A stretch of DNA of 48,351 bases from Mycoplasma marinum (GTDB lineage Bacteria; Bacillota_I; Bacilli_A; Mycoplasmatales; Metamycoplasmataceae), in the NCBI RefSeq assembly GCF_004335975.1, contig NZ_PSZO01000005.1, positions 1 to 48,351 of the forward strand, written 5' to 3'. Made by a program: the position numbers and the translations under genes. Position 1 is the stretch's first letter; each line of letters starts with the position of its first letter. The notes under the pieces are model-generated. The model was not told the origin of the DNA. It ran no database searches and was given only the letters and a program-made list of their open reading frames with translations. Shown piece by piece: positions 39,588 through 48,351 of the stretch.

Positions 39588-42500
39588 CTATTTTGTTGGA
39601 TTGTTTTTTATATTTTTATCTTGACCTGTTAATGTAATAGCTTTCTTAATAGGAAGTTTTTTACCACCTTTTTCAAATATAAATATCACTTCTCCAACTT
39701 CCTGTAGTTTTAGTTTTTTATTTTTAGCATTTTTAGCATAATTAATCAAACCAATTCTACCAAAATCTTCTGTACCATAAAGGATTTTATTATCTGCAAG
39801 TGTTATCATTGTTCTAATGCTTCCACCTCATTTTTTATAGTCACCATCTAATGTAGTTGTTGTTGATTTATCAATATAATAACTTCTACCAAGGTGATCT
39901 AAAGCATTTGAAGAGATATCGAAAATAACTAATCTTGAAAATTCTTCCACAAATCCTTTTGCCCATGGTTGTGGACCGGCTCCCATTGGGTTTTTTCTAG
40001 AATTATCCCTAATAAAAATTGTATTACCGTCATTTGAAAATACAATTGAGAATCTAGTTGATTTTAGATCAATTTTCGAAGGAGGGAAAAAGTCAAATGG
40101 TTTTTTAAATGCAAAAGTTCCATATGTTAAAGTAGTTCTTAAAGCAATGTTTTTAGTTATTTTATTATAGTCAAATACACGACCTTCTCTATCTACAAAT
40201 ACAATTTTTTCTCCAAGATCCTTAGTTTTAAGTATTGCTGTAGCATTAGTGCCAAGTGCAATCCCCAGGGTATCATTAGTAGTTATTGCTCCGTTAGCAC
40301 CAAATGAAAATACTTTTGTCGCTAAAGTTGATGGGTGGCTAACATCGAAGAAGTTTCTATCATTTGTTTGTGAAATAAGTTCGAATGAGTCATCTTTATT
40401 CTGTAAGATAGTTACTTGAACATCAGCTGTTGATGTTGGAATTGCAACAGAACTAGAATACGAAGTATCTAAAACACCTAAATCTGAAACTCTCTTAATA
40501 TTTCCTTTATTTGAAATTAAATAAATATACCCTTTTGATTCAAATATTTTATTAACATATTCATTATCATTACCAAATAAAGCATTGTCTGTTTTCAATA
40601 ATTTAAATGCATCAATAGGATTTAAATTATTATCATATACATATAACTCATTTTTACCTTTTTTAACATTAGTTCTGGAGCTTACTTCAGCTTTCCTTGA
40701 AACAAATAGTTTTTTGCTTTTTGAAACAAATGTTGTAGCTAAAGCATCACCATCATTTCAACCATTTTTACCTAAGAATATTTTTTTGCCAAAATTACCA
40801 GATCTATCTAACTCACCTGATTTTTTATAATGTATAACACTCACTTGATCATCAAATAAGAAAGCTCCGCCTTCTCCATCTCTAACTGATGTTACAATTC
40901 CATGCATTGTTTCTACACCAAATTGCCCAACTTTTTTAACAACTCTATGAGTTCATTTTGAATCATCCTCAAGTTTTAATGTTGAAGTTGATAATTTAAT
41001 TTTAATTGGGTCCATTGGTTTGAGAACTTTATTATAAGGAACAATCTCAATATCAAATAACTCTTGATTAAATCCAAGACCTTTAATGACTAACCCTGGA
41101 GTATTTGTTATTTCAACAAGTTCTTTCTTTTTATCTTTAACAGTGTAAATCATATATAGTTTATTAGGGTCTTTTGTTTTAATATTAATTCTTACATTTT
41201 TTCCATTAGGCGTGAATCATTGTCCTTCACCAATAACTTTATCAACAGTTGTTTTAGTCGAATTTGTTGCTCCAGCAGGGATGTATCTAAGTTGCCCGAT
41301 TTTAGTATTAACTACACCTGTTCCAAACGCAACACCAAACGACGTCATAACTTTGTTATTAAGTGCACCTAAATCAAAAATGGCTTTTTTATATCCATTT
41401 GCAAATATTTCTTTCGAAAGTTTTCCGTCAATAATTTCTTTTGTTGCGCCATTGTTTGATCATCCAACAAATTTTGGGGCAACATTACCCTTAAACATAA
41501 TTTCTACTTTATCTTTTGTTTTAATCGGAATTTTAGATGCGTAGAGTTTGTTTGTATTTATACTCTTAGCGGCAACAGTTCCCTTATAACTCAATACGGA
41601 AGAACCAAACCATGCATCTTGACTGTCTTCCTCTTGCTTAATTATCAAAGAAGAATCTTTTGTTATTGTAGTGCCTACTACTTTATCTTGAATATATCTC
41701 CATGTTGGTTGAAGATCTGAAAATGCAAAGTTAGAGTAACCATCTTTCATACTTTTCGAATCAATTCTTTTACCATTAACATTAAAGTTCGAACCTTCGC
41801 CTCTATTGAATGAAGTTGCAAATTCTTTTCTTTCAATTAATGTTGTATATTCTTTATATCAGTGAGCCAAACCTTCAGTTGTAGCATCTCTAGTATCTTT
41901 AACTGAGGCACCATTTATAAATGTCATTTTAGATTGTTCATTATTAAATGCTTGCCCATCTTTAACGGCAGTATAAAATCAAATCGAACCGCCTTTTTGC
42001 CCACTAATATCTTTCGCAAGACCATCGGTTGCTTGAACTCCTTGTGGCGAATGTGCTGAATCTAGATATTTTGAAGAATCTGCAGGTTTTTTAGAACCAG
42101 TTAATGTACCTCATTTATCGCCTTTAAAATTATAATCATTAAATCATACATCTACAGCATCAGTGCCTAATTTAGCAATTTCTTGCCCAGATAATCTATT
42201 TTGATTAGTGTAGTATGAAATTTCAATATTTTTTGGCTTTGAAAGCTTGTGCAGTTCTAGTAGCATTTCTTTTCATCCAGGTAAATCCTTTTGTTCTATA
42301 TTATTCTCATCATTGAACATTCAACCATCAAAACCATAATAATTAGCAATTTCAACTAATTTTTTTGCAGTAGCCTTTGGTCCAGCACTTAATAGTTCAG
42401 CATAAGCTTTTGGAGAACCTCCATATGCTGCAGGAGCCATAAAAATAGTTCCATGAACTTTTACCCCCGATCTATGTAACTGATCAATATCTTGAGCTCT

Positions 42501-43133
42501 TGGAATATAAATAGTACCCTCACCCGTTGATCCACCAAAAGATATTCAGTCAGTTGCGTATTGCATAGCTCCCAAAATCTGTTGTCTTGTAGAATTTTTT
42601 TCACTAGTTCCAACAATTGAGTTTGACGTATTAGTTCTCATTGTATCCATAAAATATACTCTTCCATCTTTTTTAGTTGCTATCCCATTTGTTTCAGGAG
42701 AAACAACTCTTTTTTGAAGCGGAATTCTACTACGTACGTATTCTCCGTCGACAGAATTTTTTGCATCCCATTTAGCAATATCTCTTGGATGCAGATGTGG
42801 TGCATATACATCACCAGTTGCCTTACGACCTTCATATTCATTCTTATTTAAACTATTTGATAAAGTGGCATCTTTAGAAAAATAGTTTTTAGTCCCATAA
42901 TCAACGCTATCAGGGGTGCTCATAGTTGGCAATGAGAATACACCATTTTCTTCTTTTGCAACTGCAGAGGAAGTTTTTTTCTCTTCTACTTTATTTTTGT
43001 CTTTTTTTAATCCATCGTTAGAATCACCATCTTTAGCTTTAGTTCCACAAGAGGTAACTAATGCTATTGGGGCTACAATTGAAATAGCAGCTAATGTTGA
43101 AACACTAATAATATGCAGTTTTTTCTTTTTCAT
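39588..43133 (-). CDS. GH85 endo-beta-N-acetylglucosaminidase lipoprotein
   Basis: An 1181-residue surface lipoprotein. Signal IISVSTLAAISIVAPIALVTS-C ends at Cys near 29, then a charged linker and a GH85 domain from about residue 115 (HLHPRDIAKW; YVRSRIPLQKR; ISFGGSTGEGTIYIPRAQDID; VKVHGTIFMAPAAYGG; YYGFDGWMFNDEN). The catalytic Asn-x-Glu of GH85 is N274-D-E276. These enzymes cut the GlcNAc-GlcNAc core of N-glycans, leaving one GlcNAc on the protein. A second GH85-associated domain (DGYSNFAFSDLQPTWRYI) follows near 460. The last 550-600 residues are beta-rich and unassigned, possibly propeller- or binding-like. Contains many TGA Trp codons. AAGGAGAG before ATG. Confidence 0.9.
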
Positions 43134-43465
43134 TTTCTCTCCTTGAATAGTGAATTTATTTTATAATTTTTAGCGAAATAAAAAAACTGAAATCCACTAT
43201 ATATAAATATATTTATACACATTTATACATATTAATTATAGCACCGAAGAAAATTGAATGAAAAAAATTTTGGGGATTTCCTATTATTTTGAAAAAAAAT
43301 AACACAATAATTAGAAGGACTAAAAGTAGTTATCATGACCCACATTTTACTTTATAAATGTTTTAAAGTTAATTATTTAGTAAATGCTAAATTTTATTAA
43401 CATAAAAAATGTTCCCTCAACATTTAGTAGGTATTATGATTAATATGTAAAAGAAAGAAGGTAAT
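43134..43465. promoter_or_regulatory. Divergent promoter region between GH85 and ROK kinase
   Basis: For GH85 (minus) an extended -10 TGCTATAAT lies at 43235-43240, about 100 nt before the ATG. Within the leader there is a 10-bp near-tandem repeat (ATTTATACAC ATTTATACAT). For the kinase (plus) TATTAT at 43432-43437 is a possible -10, and AACAT-AAAAA-ATGTT (43398-43412) a small dyad. No TGAAA-N5-TTTCA dyad was found here. Confidence 0.45.
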
Positions 43466-44320
43466 ATGAAAATTTTAGCTTTTGATATTGGTGGAACAGG
43501 AGTTCAATATTGTTTATTTGAATCGAAAAATAAGGAATATAGCAAAATTAAAACTTTTACCACAAGAGATATAACAAAAAAGATTTTAATGATTAGATTA
43601 TCAGAAATTATTAACAAAATTAAACCTGATATAATTTCTGTATCATCACCAGGTGCAATTATAAACAATGAATATGTTTCAGGACTTACGGGAATAAAGG
43701 GTTATTCAAACTTTAATTTTGTGGCCGAACTTAAAAATTTATTAGAAAATAAAGAAGTGAAAATAAGAGTTCTCAATGATGCAAATGCAGCACTTATGAG
43801 TGAAATTAATGAATCTAATTCACATTTAGATATAGCATTAATTTCTATTGGAACGGGTATCGGTGGAGCCATTGCTTTCAAAGGGAGAATAAGAAATGGT
43901 AAGAGAGGTATGGCCGGAGAGTTTGGTTATCAAATTGTTGATGATGAAAAAAATGTTTCTTTAGCATCAAGTTCAAGAAGTATTGAAACAGCTTTTCAAA
44001 AAGAATTTAACGAAAGTAAAACTGCTAAGGAAATAGAAACTTTGTACATGAAAGATCCACGGTGCAAAAAAGTATTTGATGCTTCAATAAAGCAAAACGC
44101 AATAAATATTTTCAACTTATATTACATCTTAGATATTGATTTATTCATTATATCAGGAGGTATTTCACATTCAAAATTATTTATAAATAAAATAAAAGCA
44201 TCAGTGAAAACCTTAGTTAAAACTAGAGGTGCGGGAGAACCAATAAATATTAAAATTGCTACTCACCAAAATAATAGCGGGGTAGTTGGCGCCATTAATT
44301 TTATACTAAAAGAAATTTAA
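43466..44320 (+). CDS. ROK-family sugar kinase
   Basis: A 284-residue cytosolic kinase. Phosphate loop DIGGTGVQYCLF at residues 6-17, catalytic Asp in LNDANAAL near 103, second nucleotide loop ISIGTGIGGAIAF near 127. The GEFGYQ segment stands where ROK enzymes usually have GExGH, and the CxCGxxGC zinc motif is absent, so this is a zinc-free variant. Substrates of ROK kinases include glucose, mannose, fructose, ManNAc and GlcNAc; the locus (GH38, manA) favours mannose to mannose 6-phosphate, though GlcNAc left by glycan cleavage is also plausible. AGAAGG ribosome binding site. Transcribed divergently from the GH85 gene. Confidence 0.88.
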   Translation: MKILAFDIGGTGVQYCLFESKNKEYSKIKTFTTRDITKKILMIRLSEIINKIKPDIISVSSPGAIINNEYVSGLTGIKGYSNFNFVAELKNLLENKEVKIRVLNDANAALMSEINESNSHLDIALISIGTGIGGAIAFKGRIRNGKRGMAGEFGYQIVDDEKNVSLASSSRSIETAFQKEFNESKTAKEIETLYMKDPRCKKVFDASIKQNAINIFNLYYILDIDLFIISGGISHSKLFINKIKASVKTLVKTRGAGEPINIKIATHQNNSGVVGAINFILKEI

Positions 44321-44410
44321 GTTTACTTGTGATTATTTCAAGGTAATAATAAATAATAATCCACTATATAAAAAAATACAGTTTAGATTGTGCAAATGCT
44401 AGTACTTACT
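44321..44410. other. Intergenic, nothing recognised
   Basis: AT-rich, with repeated AATAATAAT but no clear terminator for the kinase gene. Confidence 0.4.
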
Positions 44411-44414
44411 GGTG

Positions 44415-45335
44415 TTTTTTTAATAGAGTCTTTTTAAAATTATATCATTCAATGTATAACTCAATATGTTCAGGATTTTCTTCAAATGACATTTTTAAAG
44501 TTTTGATTGCTTTAAATATTAACCCTTCGAACATATAAATAAATACCCCCCTTGTTATCTAAAAGGCTCCCTATCTGAACCATTAATTAATTTTGAATAA
44601 GTCTAAATAAATTCACCTAAGTTTTGAAAACGGCGATCAAAGTACACAACGAATCCTTTCTTTTTTTTAGTTTGTTAAATGCATCTGTAACTAATTGATT
44701 ACAATCCTTTTTGATAGGTGCCGAGATTCAATTAACTTTGTTTACAACTTATTAAAACTGATAATTAATTTTAACTCCTTATTACGGCATAAGAATCATT
44801 ATTAGTGATAATATTATTCTTCTATAGGGTTGAAATTCCTCTCAACTAAATTAATGTATCTAGGTTTTGTACTTTTAGATTCAAAACTTTAGGAAGTATT
44901 TTTTAAACCATAAATACAATTATTTTCAACAAAAGTTTCTTTTGCGATTTCTTTTGTTCAATCAAAACAGATTCTCTTTTTTTGTTTTCATACAAAATTT
45001 TCATACGTAAATTTAGATAAAGGTACATTAGTTATATAAAGATAAACATATTGAGATTTATATTTCTATTTTTCATTAAGATTATTTTATCCTCTTATGA
45101 ATTTCTTATTTATTCTATAGCTAGATTGACAATAAAATTATGAATTACCTTTTCAGTTTTCTTTTTTATTTTTTGCTTGTACTTATTAATAAATCAATTT
45201 CTAGTTTGGATAGTATTTTTCTCAGCTAAAATCATTCCTCTCATATTTATTAAATAAGTTAATTCATTCTTATATCGCTTTGTGTTTTGACATATAAAAA
45301 CCGCATCCTTTCGAATACAGAATTTACTTATCCAC
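44415..45335 (-). pseudogene. Decayed IS3-family (IS150/IS1138-like) transposase
   Basis: No open frame survives, but conceptual minus-strand translation in shifting frames resembles an IS3 OrfB integrase core: LVTDAFNKLKKKKG then FVVYFDRRFQNLGEFI (eroded HSDxGxQY region), and toward 44420 IKTLKMSFEENPEHIELYIEWYNFKKTLLKK, matching the conserved C-terminal YI.WYN..R..L end. Upstream (45200-45290) a stop-ridden stretch starting MSKHKAI could be OrfA remains. Terminal inverted repeats were not found. It fills the gap between the ROK kinase and prs. Boundaries are approximate. Confidence 0.7.
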
Positions 45336-45356
45336 GTTTATAAGCATTTTTAATTA

Positions 45357-46316
45357 TTATAATTTGTTTTGAATTTCTTCATAAATTGAAGAAACTGATG
45401 TTCCACCAATTGTTGCTTGAATAATGTTCGCAAGGAATTTATCTAATGAAACAACTTTAAGTTTTTTAGATTTAATTTTATTAACGCTTGCAATTGAATC
45501 TGTTATTAAGACATGCTCAATAGCATCTGATTCTTCAAAATGTTGGAATCCTTTTGAAAAAATACCGTGTGTTGCAGCAATAAGGATTTTTTTAGCTCCC
45601 TGACGTTTAAGTTCTTCAGCAGCTTTGATAATAGTTCCACCTGTATCAATCATATCATCAATAATTACACAGTTTTTACCTTCAACATCTCCAAGAACAC
45701 CAGAAATAACTGATTCATTTGGTCCCGTTCTTCTTTTATCAACAATAGCTACTTGAACTGTATCAGCCACAAGTTCAGCCAAGACTCTAGCTCTAACTGC
45801 TCCACCATGATCAGGAGAAACAACAGAGAATTTACTAAGTTTTTTAATTTCAGGAGCAAATACAAATTGACCTTTTAAATCATCAACTGGCACATTAAAG
45901 AAACCTTGAATTGAAGGATTGTGTAAATCAACACCAATAATTTTATCAACACCTGCTGTTTCAAGTAAATCAGCAAATAGTTTAGCTCCAATTGGTTGTC
46001 TACCTTTTGCTTTTCTGTCTTGTCTTGCATATCCATAATATGTATTAACTACAGTAATACGTCTTGCTGATGCTCTTTTTAGAGAATCGATAAATAATAG
46101 TAATTCCATAATATTGTCATTAACTGGTGTTGATGTTGAAGCAATAACAAAAACATCTTTATTTCTAACTGTATCAATTGCTTGTACTAATACTTCACCA
46201 TCTGAAAATACTGTCTTTGCAATTTTTGACAAATCAGTTCCTATAATTTTTGAAATTCTTCCACCTAGTTCTTCTGAATTTTCCATCGCAAATAATCTTA
46301 CATCGTTATTTTTCAT
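45357..46316 (-). CDS. prs: Ribose-phosphate pyrophosphokinase
   Basis: A 319-residue cytosolic enzyme making PRPP from ribose 5-phosphate and ATP, precursor of nucleotides. Visible: FSDGEVLVQ near 38, DRKAKGRQPIGAKLFADLLETAG, the metal-binding VDLHNPSIQGFF near 130, and the PRPP loop CVIIDDMIDTGGTIIKAA near 217-234. Full normal length. AAAGGGG ribosome binding site inside the end of the upstream gene, which it overlaps by 11 nt; the two are translationally coupled. Confidence 0.97.
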   Translation of the reverse strand: MKNNDVRLFAMENSEELGGRISKIIGTDLSKIAKTVFSDGEVLVQAIDTVRNKDVFVIASTSTPVNDNIMELLLFIDSLKRASARRITVVNTYYGYARQDRKAKGRQPIGAKLFADLLETAGVDKIIGVDLHNPSIQGFFNVPVDDLKGQFVFAPEIKKLSKFSVVSPDHGGAVRARVLAELVADTVQVAIVDKRRTGPNESVISGVLGDVEGKNCVIIDDMIDTGGTIIKAAEELKRQGAKKILIAATHGIFSKGFQHFEESDAIEHVLITDSIASVNKIKSKKLKVVSLDKFLANIIQATIGGTSVSSIYEEIQNKL

Positions 46317-46905
46317 TTTTAGCCCCTTTATTTACTTGCCTTGCTCTTGCAAAGGCAATTTCATTTTCTTTTACTTCATCTGTTATTGTAGACCCTGCAG
46401 CTATTATTGAGTTCCTCTCAATATTAACTGGTGCAACCAATGTTACATTCACACCAATCTTTACATTTTCACCTATTGTTGAATCATACTTATTCCCATC
46501 ATGCCAAGAGTTAGCAGTGATGAAACTTGCACCTATTTGTGTCCCTTCACCAATTGATGAATTTGATACAAAAGCTTTATGATAAGCACTTGCTCCTTCG
46601 TGGAATGTTGAATCAGAAATCTCTGATTGTGGACCAATTACATTCTTACCAAGTAAAATTGTATTATTTCTTATTAATGTATATTGTCCAATAATTGACT
46701 CAGCACCAATAACTGATTCCTTAATAATTGAACCTTGAAAAATTTTTGTATTTTCTTTAATTGTTGATTTTGAATCAATCCTTACAAGAACTTCAATGTA
46801 ACAACCCGGTTCAATTTTGGCTCCCGGTTCGATAAATGTGTGTGTAATATCTTCGAATATAACTCCTGGATAAACAGAAGAATCCGCAATTCATTTACTT
46901 TTCAT
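46306..46905 (-). CDS. Stand-alone left-handed beta-helix protein, GlmU C-terminal-like
   Basis: A 199-residue protein made of hexapeptide repeats (IEPGAK, IKENTK, IGAESI, IGEGTQ, IGENVK and so on). The end reads IGASFITANSWHDGNKY...IGVNVTLVAPVNIERNSIIAAGSTITDEV..NEIAFARARQ, matching the acetyltransferase domain of GlmU, which acetylates glucosamine 1-phosphate. The N-terminal uridylyltransferase domain (about 230 residues) is absent. Since this organism seems wall-less, the role might be in glycolipid or capsule precursor supply, or a different acyl transfer. TATAAT lies 6 nt before the ATG: likely leaderless. Upstream of and coupled to prs. Confidence 0.75.
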
Positions 46906-46911
46906 ATGGTT

Positions 46912-46917
46912 ATTATA
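46912..46917 (-). promoter_or_regulatory. -10 box of the GlmU-C-like gene and prs
   Basis: TATAAT 6 nt before the ATG at 46905; no Shine-Dalgarno; predicts a leaderless mRNA. Confidence 0.5.
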
Positions 46918-46973
46918 CATAAAACAAGGTAAAAAACCTATCAAATAGAGTATTTTTCTCTTATTTTATAGGT

Positions 46974-47003
46974 AAAAAAACAAACCCAATTATTTCACGG
47001 GTT
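46974..47003 (-). terminator. Terminator of rsmA
   Basis: AACCC ... GGGTT (46983-46987 with 46999-47003) with a 11-nt loop, then TGTTTTTTT on the minus strand; overlaps the last codons of the gene. Confidence 0.65.
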
Positions 47004-47820
47004 GTTCTACATATTTTTTATATTCTGTGAAAGCTTTTTTATAATGCTCTACAGTTAAATTTTGAGGACGAATTGCTTCTGGTAATTCCAAAAACATAAT
47101 TAATTCTCTTGCTTTTTCTGGAGACATAATTAGTTTTCAATTGTTGAAAAGAGTTTTTCTTCTTTGGGTAAATGACTTCTTGACGAACACTAAAAATTCT
47201 TTATTATCAAGCTCTTGTTTTTTATTAAATGTAAGTGAAACAATAGCTGAGTTTACCTTAGGTGCAGGTGAGAACGATGAAGGTTTAACAACAAATTCTT
47301 TCTTTACTGTTGCAAAGTAATTAGTTGAAATAGTAAGTTTACCATATTGTTTTGATCCAACTGGCGCACTCAATCTATCAGCAACTTCATTTTGAATCAT
47401 TATGATTGCTCTATCGAACTTATCCACATTTTCAAATAACTTAAATAGAATATCAGAAGTTATGTAATAAGGTAAATTAGCAACTAATGTTTTTTGATCT
47501 TCTCAATCTAATTCTTGCTTAAGGAAATCCCCTTCAATTAATTCAAAGTTTTTTTCTTTGATTTCACCATTAAGTACTTTAACCATATCTCTATCAATTT
47601 CATAAGCTGTAAGTTTCTTAGCCTCAGGAATAACAAATACAGTTAATGAACCCATACCAGGACCAACCTCAATCACTTCTTTACCCTTTATATCTGCAAC
47701 TTCAATAATGTGTTTTAAAACATTTTCATCTATTAGAAAGTTTTGTCCAAACCTTTTTTTAGCGTGAACTTGTAACTCATATTTTTCTTGTATTTCTTTT
47801 ATTTTATTAAGTGTTAACAT
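46990..47820 (-). CDS. rsmA: 16S rRNA dimethyladenosine transferase
   Basis: A 276-residue SAM-dependent methyltransferase (KsgA) that dimethylates two adjacent adenines near the 3' end of 16S rRNA during small-subunit maturation. Visible: KKRFGQNFLIDENVLKHI near 22, SAM loop VIEVGPGMGSLT near 50, LTAYEIDRDMV, EGDFL, catalytic NLPYYI motif near 118, VNSAIVSLTF and FTQRRKTLFNN. Length normal. The ATG at 47820 has TATAAT 8 nt upstream and no Shine-Dalgarno, indicating a leaderless message. Confidence 0.96.
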
Positions 47821-47828
47821 ATGTATAA

Positions 47829-47834
47829 ATTATA
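47829..47834 (-). promoter_or_regulatory. -10 box of rsmA
   Basis: TATAAT with 8 nt to the ATG; leaderless arrangement. Confidence 0.5.
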
Positions 47835-47954
47835 AAGAAATATGCTTTCATTTTAAAATAAAATATCCACATTTTTTATTTGTTCAAAAATAAATCAATG
47901 TTCACTTTTAAAAATAGTACAGAAGACAAAATAAACGTACAATTTCATCATTAA

Positions 47955-47980
47955 AAAACCAACATTTAATATGTTGATAG
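47955..47980 (-). terminator. Terminator of the 56-residue protein gene
   Basis: CAACAT-ATTAA-ATGTTG followed by GTTTTTTAA on the minus strand, directly after the stop codon. Confidence 0.8.
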
Positions 47981-47981
47981 T

Positions 47982-48152
47982 CTATTTATAATAAATTGTT
48001 GCAGCTTTATTTCTTCCTAATGAATTTGCGTCTGCATATTGAGTAATTGAAATGATTTCAAACCCTTCTTCAATTAATCTAGAAGCTTCAACAGCAGTTT
48101 TTGTTGCAACACTTTCTTGTGATATTCCTTTAATTCTTGAAAATTTAACCAT
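47982..48152 (-). CDS. Small conserved-looking protein of unknown function, 56 residues
   Basis: ATG at 48152 with AAGGAGAG and a TATAAT at 48168-48173 upstream, a clean 56-codon frame and its own terminator make this a real gene. It begins MVKFSRIKGISQESVATKTA; the middle (AVEASRLIEEGFEIISITQY) is predicted helix-strand, and the end is basic. No signal peptide or membrane segment. I do not recognise the family. Single-gene transcription unit next to what looks like the end of a stable-RNA operon. Confidence 0.75.
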   Translation of the reverse strand: MVKFSRIKGISQESVATKTAVEASRLIEEGFEIISITQYADANSLGRNKAATIYYK

Positions 48153-48262
48153 TTTCTCTCCTTTATAATTATATTTTACTTATTAAGTATATTCCTAAAG
48201 ATACATTAATGACTTTTAAGGTGGGATTTTCTTCACTTTTTTGTTTTTACAATAAAAAAGGC

Positions 48263-48285
48263 GAAAAAAAATGACCTTCTGGTCG
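48263..48285 (-). terminator. Intrinsic terminator of a transcript entering from the right edge
   Basis: GACC-AGAA-GGTC followed by ATTTTTTTTCG on the minus strand. It ends a minus-strand transcript coming from beyond 48351. Confidence 0.7.
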
Positions 48286-48295
48286 ATTTATCCTA

Positions 48296-48351
48296 GTTCT
48301 CTCAAAACTGAATAGCAGATTGTTTGTTTGGGTATGTTTTGTGACGTACCG
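48296..48351 (-). other. Probable rRNA-operon flank (processing-stem sequence)
   Basis: On the minus strand CTATTCAGTTTTGAGAGAAC, whose complement CTCTCAAAACTGAATAG resembles the conserved spacer sequence bordering rRNA genes in Gram-positive bacteria and mycoplasmas, where the two flanks pair to form processing stems. Directly followed by a terminator. No mature rRNA is inside the window, so this is inference. Confidence 0.4.

Noticed and set aside
44321-45356. A functional gene in the 1-kb gap before prs
   Set aside because: All frames are interrupted by TAA/TAG stops and shifts; only a transposase relic is recognisable.
436-47427. Many genes appear broken into two to six ORFs (for example proS, pcrA, GH38 copies, the GH85 gene)
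   Set aside because: All breaks examined are TGA codons at positions where Trp fits; with UGA read as Trp the frames are continuous. They are not pseudogenes.
48296-48351. A tRNA or mature rRNA end at the right edge
   Set aside because: No cloverleaf or recognisable mature 23S, 5S or 16S terminal sequence; only spacer-like sequence and a terminator are visible.

Overview
The window looks like chromosome from a mollicute (Mycoplasma in the broad sense). It is very AT-rich. Nearly every long gene reads through in-frame UGA, so UGA encodes tryptophan here (for example the Trp of the thioredoxin WCGPC motif), and ORFs split by TGA are single intact genes. There are no cell-wall genes, and the solute-binding and surface proteins are lipoproteins with a short signal ending in TS-C. 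I saw no tRNA, CRISPR array or intact insertion sequence.

Layout. 1-9200 (minus strand): an unidentified gene cut by the window edge, trxA, proS, then an operon of a GT2-like protein, an RDD membrane protein, pcrA and a membrane-anchored unknown, then asnS with a long leader. 9300-10480 (plus): a CBS-less guaB. 10490-15700: a heterodimeric ABC exporter (minus) lying between two decayed copies of the guaB-MATE junction, then an intact MATE gene. 15820-16950 (plus): asnA with a leader. 17459-33093 (minus): GH1 glycosidase plus manA, then a 12.4-kb operon with four GH38 alpha-mannosidases and a fructose-family PTS EIIABC, headed by an RpiR regulator. 33168-39344 (minus): a sugar ABC importer (lipoprotein, two permeases, RDD protein, ATPase with a long coiled-coil insert). 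39588-43133 (minus): a 1181-residue GH85 endo-beta-N-acetylglucosaminidase lipoprotein. 43466-44320 (plus): a ROK sugar kinase. 44.4-45.3 kb: a decayed IS3-family element. 45357-48152 (minus): prs, a GlmU-C-like protein, rsmA and a 56-residue protein. The right edge looks like the flank of a minus-strand rRNA or other stable-RNA unit.

Two things stand out. (1) asnA and asnS, which make asparagine and charge tRNA-Asn, are each preceded by a tiny ORF with a run of Asn codons (5 and 4) followed by competing hairpins and an intrinsic terminator. This is the layout of trp/his-type peptide attenuation, here apparently with leaderless leader ORFs, in place of the T-box usual in Firmicutes. (2) The 17-44 kb block reads as one mannose-glycan catabolic locus: surface GH85 releases N-glycans, the ABC importer (and/or PTS) takes up the products, GH38 and GH1 enzymes trim them in the cytosol, and the ROK kinase and ManA feed mannose into glycolysis.

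Many starts sit 6-9 nt downstream of a TATAAT-like -10, so leaderless mRNAs seem common. All functional calls come from motif recognition by eye; no database search was run.
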